A stretch of 7,744 nucleotides of DNA. Origin: Actinomycetes bacterium. Its GTDB lineage: Bacteria > Actinomycetota > Coriobacteriia > Coriobacteriales > Eggerthellaceae. Shown here one piece after another: positions 5,424-7,744 of the stretch (positions within the stretch are counted from its first letter, which is position 1; each line of letters opens with the position of its first letter). The stretch is taken from assembly GCA_023395755.1 (NCBI GenBank), contig JAEWYG010000175.1:1-7744 (forward strand). The letters run 5' to 3'. The translations under genes were made by a program, and so were the position numbers. The notes under the pieces were generated by a model. It saw nothing but the letters and a program-made list of their open reading frames with translations, was not told the DNA's origin and made no database searches.

Positions 5424-7151
5424 CTACATCTTGGAAGGAGCAGAAACCCCCAACAGACCCAGCGTCGTAGCAAGCACAATACGCGTGGCATCCACCAGTG
5501 CAAGACGCGCATTTTTCACGTCATCCTCCTCGCCGATAACGTGGCAGTTCGTGTAGAACGAATGGAACAACGCCGCAAGATCCTGCGCATAGTGCGTGCA
5601 CCGGAACGCCGCACGATCACGAGCAGCCTGCGCCACAAGCGGGGCAAAGTCGTCCATCTTACGCATAAGCGCAAGCTCCGACTCATGTGTAAGCGGAGAC
5701 AAATCAACGTCGGCCGGGATAACCTTTGCAGACAGCTCATCCATCGACAGCTCGCCGGACTCGGCAGCGGCAGCGTCATCAGCGGATGCGGCCTTGCGCA
5801 AGATGGAACAAATACGTGCATGCGCGTACTGCACGTAGTACACCGGGTTCGACGCATCCTTCTTCTTCGCCACCTCAATATCGAAGTCGATGGGCTGATC
5901 GGAAGATTTCGCTAACATGAGGTAACGGGTCGCGTCTACGCCCACCTCATCGATAAGTTCCTCGAACGTAACCATCTCGCCGGTACGCTTAGACATACGC
6001 ACCGCTTCTCCGTCTCGGAACAGGTTCACGAGCTGGCCAAGCATGATCTCCAAGGCACCAGGGCGACCCCACGCAGCCAGCATAGCCGTGCAACGCGCAA
6101 TGTAACCGTGATGATCGGCTCCCCAGATGTTGATGAGGTGATCGAAGCCGCGTTCGAGCTTATTGTAGTGATAAGCCACATCACTCATGAAGTAAGTGTA
6201 CTCACCATTAGCCTTGATAAGCACGCGGTCCTTCTCATCGTCGAATGCGCTCGACTTAAACCAAGTGGCACCATCCTGGACATAGATATAACCCTTCTCA
6301 TCCATGGCCTTGAGACTGCGGTCAACGGCACTCTCGCCGGTCTCATCAGGCTCATACAGCGAGTTCTCCGAGAACCAGCACTCAAATGTCGTACCAAAAA
6401 TGCCGGTAATACGGTGCTGCTCGTCCAGCATCATTTGATAGGCGCGTTCACGGAAATTTTTCATACGCTCAGTCGGATCGGCATCAAGCCACTTATCGCC
6501 ATCTTCGTCGATGATAACTTGTGCAATGTCCTTCACATAACCGCCAGCATAGCACGCCTCGGGCATCTCTACATCACGGCCAAACAGCTGCTGGTAGCGT
6601 ACGGCAACCGATTCACCGAAGTTATCCATCTGAGTGCCGTGGTCGTTGATGTAGAATTCCTCGTACACATCATAGCCTGCATGGCGCATAACGCGCGCCG
6701 TGGCATCACCCAGAGCAGCCCAGCGACCATGCCCCACATGCATAGGCCCTGTCGGATTGGCGGAAATGTACTCAAGGTTGATATAACGTTCACCCTCGGG
6801 AATCTCACCCTTACCGAACTCACCCTTTTCCGCACGAACCTCAGCCACAACACCCTGAAGAACAGCATCGGCTAGACGGATATTAATGAAGCCAGGACCG
6901 GCAATTTCCACGGAAGCCACTAAATCATTTTCCGGAAGATGGTCGACGATAATCTGAGCTATCTCTCGCGGATTCTTCTTGGCAAGCTTAGCAACACGAA
7001 GAGCAACAGTGGAAGCCCAGTCGCCATTATTCTCATCACGTGGGCGCTCAAGCGCTGCTTCAGGCCTTTCGTCAAGCGTAAGTGAGCCATCTGCGACAGC
7101 AGCCGCAATAGCGCCATCAATCACCTGTTCAAGTTGTTCGCGAATTTGCAT
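5424..7151 (-). CDS. argS: Arginyl-tRNA synthetase
   Basis: A complete 575-residue class I aminoacyl-tRNA synthetase that attaches arginine to tRNA-Arg using ATP in the cytoplasm; essential in nearly all bacteria. The N-terminal additional domain that contacts the tRNA D-loop spans roughly 1-110, including GPGFINIRL (85-93). The nucleotide-binding core starts at EYISANPTGPMHVGHG (127-142), where HVGH is the HIGH signature. MSKRTGEMVTFEELIDE (386-402) is the ArgS form of the KMSKS loop; ArgS enzymes typically have this altered version and need tRNA bound for amino-acid activation. The DALR anticodon-binding domain covers about 435-575, from NPVYYVQYAHAR (435-446) to the typical end LLGVSAPSKM. 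Length is normal and no lesion is seen. The start at 7151 has a modest GGGAAAG site (complement of 7159-7165) 7 nt upstream. It is monocistronic, with its own likely promoter and terminator. Confidence 0.98.
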   Translation of the reverse strand: MQIREQLEQVIDGAIAAAVADGSLTLDERPEAALERPRDENNGDWASTVALRVAKLAKKNPREIAQIIVDHLPENDLVASVEIAGPGFINIRLADAVLQGVVAEVRAEKGEFGKGEIPEGERYINLEYISANPTGPMHVGHGRWAALGDATARVMRHAGYDVYEEFYINDHGTQMDNFGESVAVRYQQLFGRDVEMPEACYAGGYVKDIAQVIIDEDGDKWLDADPTERMKNFRERAYQMMLDEQHRITGIFGTTFECWFSENSLYEPDETGESAVDRSLKAMDEKGYIYVQDGATWFKSSAFDDEKDRVLIKANGEYTYFMSDVAYHYNKLERGFDHLINIWGADHHGYIARCTAMLAAWGRPGALEIMLGQLVNLFRDGEAVRMSKRTGEMVTFEELIDEVGVDATRYLMLAKSSDQPIDFDIEVAKKKDASNPVYYVQYAHARICSILRKAASADDAAAAESGELSMDELSAKVIPADVDLSPLTHESELALMRKMDDFAPLVAQAARDRAAFRCTHYAQDLAALFHSFYTNCHVIGEEDDVKNARLALVDATRIVLATTLGLLGVSAPSKM

Positions 7152-7196
7152 TACGCATCTTTCCCATCAAATATCTAACGGTATATATAGTGGTTG

Positions 7197-7226
7197 ATTC
7201 TACCATCTTTTTCCCACCTGCGGCAA
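7197..7226 (-). promoter_or_regulatory. argS: Likely argS promoter
   Basis: On the - strand, TTGCCG (complement of 7221-7226) and TAGAAT (complement of 7197-7202) are 18 bp apart, and TGG directly before the -10 makes it extended. The start would be near 7190, leaving a leader of about 40 nt, too short for a T-box or other long attenuator. A TATATATA run at 7182-7189 lies just downstream and is a weaker alternative -10. Confidence 0.4.
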
Positions 7227-7313
7227 AGTATGCCTAGCAACCATCAAACCTGTCGCTCGTTATGCAGAAAATACACACATGACCTCGGACAAGTCTCCTC
7301 TTCTTGCGCGTTA

Positions 7314-7341
7314 TGGTATCGTGCATGCCTAACGCATACCA
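7314..7341. repeat. Small hairpin just upstream of the GNAT gene RBS
   Basis: TGGTAT (7314-7319) pairs with ATACCA (7336-7341), and CGT (7320-7322) with ACG (7332-7334), leaving one bulged base and a 9-nt loop that contains the palindrome GCATGC. It ends where the purine-rich RBS of the GNAT gene begins. It could be a leader hairpin or an operator. I find no confident promoter for the GNAT gene in the gap from 7227. Confidence 0.3.
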
Positions 7342-7353
7342 GAAAGGACGCAC

Positions 7354-7744
7354 ATGGAACTGAGTTTTGAGCACGGGAACTTCGATGACGCGCGCATCGT
7401 ACGCACGCGTGTATTCATGGACGAACAAGGTTTCCAAGACGAATTCGACGACATCGACGAAGTGCGCACGACCATCCACGTCACGCTGTACGCAGGAGGC
7501 GCGCTGGCTGGCTGCGCACGCACGTTCCCCGATCCCGACCAAAACGCAGAGCCGGGCCGTTGGGTGTTCGGGCGCTTGGCCGTGCTTCCCGAGCAGCGCT
7601 CCGGGGGCTTCGGCGCGGCGCTGCTGGCCGAATCGGAACGCCTCGCCCGCGCAGCAGGCGCGACCGAGATGCATCTACATGCTCAATGCCGTGTTGCTTC
7701 GTTTTATGAGCGCGCAGGCTACGAGCAGTACGGTCCCGTAGAGC
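7354..7744 (+). CDS. GNAT family N-acetyltransferase, ElaA/YjcF-like (partial at right edge)
   Basis: The first 130 residues of a GNAT acetyltransferase, open to the right edge with no stop; relatives are about 140-155 residues, so most of it is here. It should transfer an acetyl group from acetyl-CoA to an unidentified amine in the cytoplasm. The N-terminal segment VRTRVFMDEQGFQDEFDDID (16-35) is the hallmark of the ElaA/YjcF branch. The acetyl-CoA pyrophosphate loop is QRSGGFGAA (81-89, an RxxGxG match) after the strand VFGRLAVLPE (71-80), and FYERAGYEQYG (117-127) is the usual C-terminal motif. AAAGGA at 7343-7348 lies 5 nt before the ATG. GC is high (43 of 60 bases in 7501-7560), well above the central genes. 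It diverges from argS across about 200 bp. The substrate is unknown for this branch. Confidence 0.88.
   Translation, partial: MELSFEHGNFDDARIVRTRVFMDEQGFQDEFDDIDEVRTTIHVTLYAGGALAGCARTFPDPDQNAEPGRWVFGRLAVLPEQRSGGFGAALLAESERLARAAGATEMHLHAQCRVASFYERAGYEQYGPVE

Noticed and set aside
6108..6875. A 255-codon + strand ORF opposite argS
   Set aside because: It lies wholly antisense to a clearly intact argS, has no recognisable motif, and its residues look like the complement of the conserved synthetase core. Other + frames over argS (such as 5541-5915) fail for the same reason.
7152..7190. A T-box or other tRNA-sensing leader for argS
   Set aside because: The likely leader is only about 40 nt and shows no T-box sequence or terminator/antiterminator pair.
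7234..7674. A 146-codon - strand ORF covering the GNAT gene
   Set aside because: The + strand reading gives all the GNAT motifs with a good RBS; the antisense frame has no family signature.
1..7744. CRISPR arrays, tRNA or rRNA genes, phage or toxin-antitoxin modules
   Set aside because: No regularly spaced repeat set, tRNA-like cloverleaf, rRNA segment, integrase or paired small toxin genes could be seen on either strand.

Overview
The window looks like a chromosomal segment from an anaerobic member of the Coriobacteriia (Eggerthellales-type Actinomycetota). The basis is gene content (a DegV protein, a DUF1836 regulator, an NhaP-type antiporter, ArgS, and a flavodoxin-fold reductase of the kind common in anaerobes) and mid-range base composition. 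The assignment is an inference, not proven. There is no rRNA, tRNA, CRISPR array or intact mobile element.

Layout: (1) 1-530 holds no convincing gene. It has two degenerate copies of a repeat 40 bp apart that resemble the terminal repeats of an IS21-type element, then a possible promoter and leader for the next gene. (2) 531-1100 (+) encodes a flavodoxin-fold NAD(P)H-dependent FMN reductase-like protein. (3) 1101-1461 is a convergent intergenic region with a doubtful small ORF and a clear degV terminator. (4) 1462-2376 (-) is a DegV/FakB-like fatty-acid-binding protein. (5) 2377-2529 is a compact divergent control region with a promoter on each strand and a perfect 8-bp-arm palindrome over the degV start site. 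(6) 2530-3063 (+) is a DUF1836 protein with a MerR-like helix-turn-helix, probably the local regulator. (7) 3175-5232 (+, TTG start) is a 685-residue CPA1/NhaP cation/proton antiporter with a large cytoplasmic tail. (8) 5233-5423 is convergent and dominated by a 68-nt composite hairpin that acts as the argS terminator. (9) 5424-7151 (-) is a complete arginyl-tRNA synthetase. (10) 7354-7744 (+) is a GNAT acetyltransferase of the ElaA type, cut by the window's right edge.

Most genes are single transcription units that alternate in strand; only the DUF1836 gene and nhaP could be co-transcribed. The most coherent unit is degV / divergent control region / DUF1836 / nhaP, which could be a small regulon tying membrane lipid uptake to cation or pH homeostasis. 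This is inferred from arrangement only. I see no clear sign of a new multi-gene system. The best leads are the palindromic operator at degV, the composite hairpin after argS, and the possible insertion-sequence end upstream of the flavoprotein gene.
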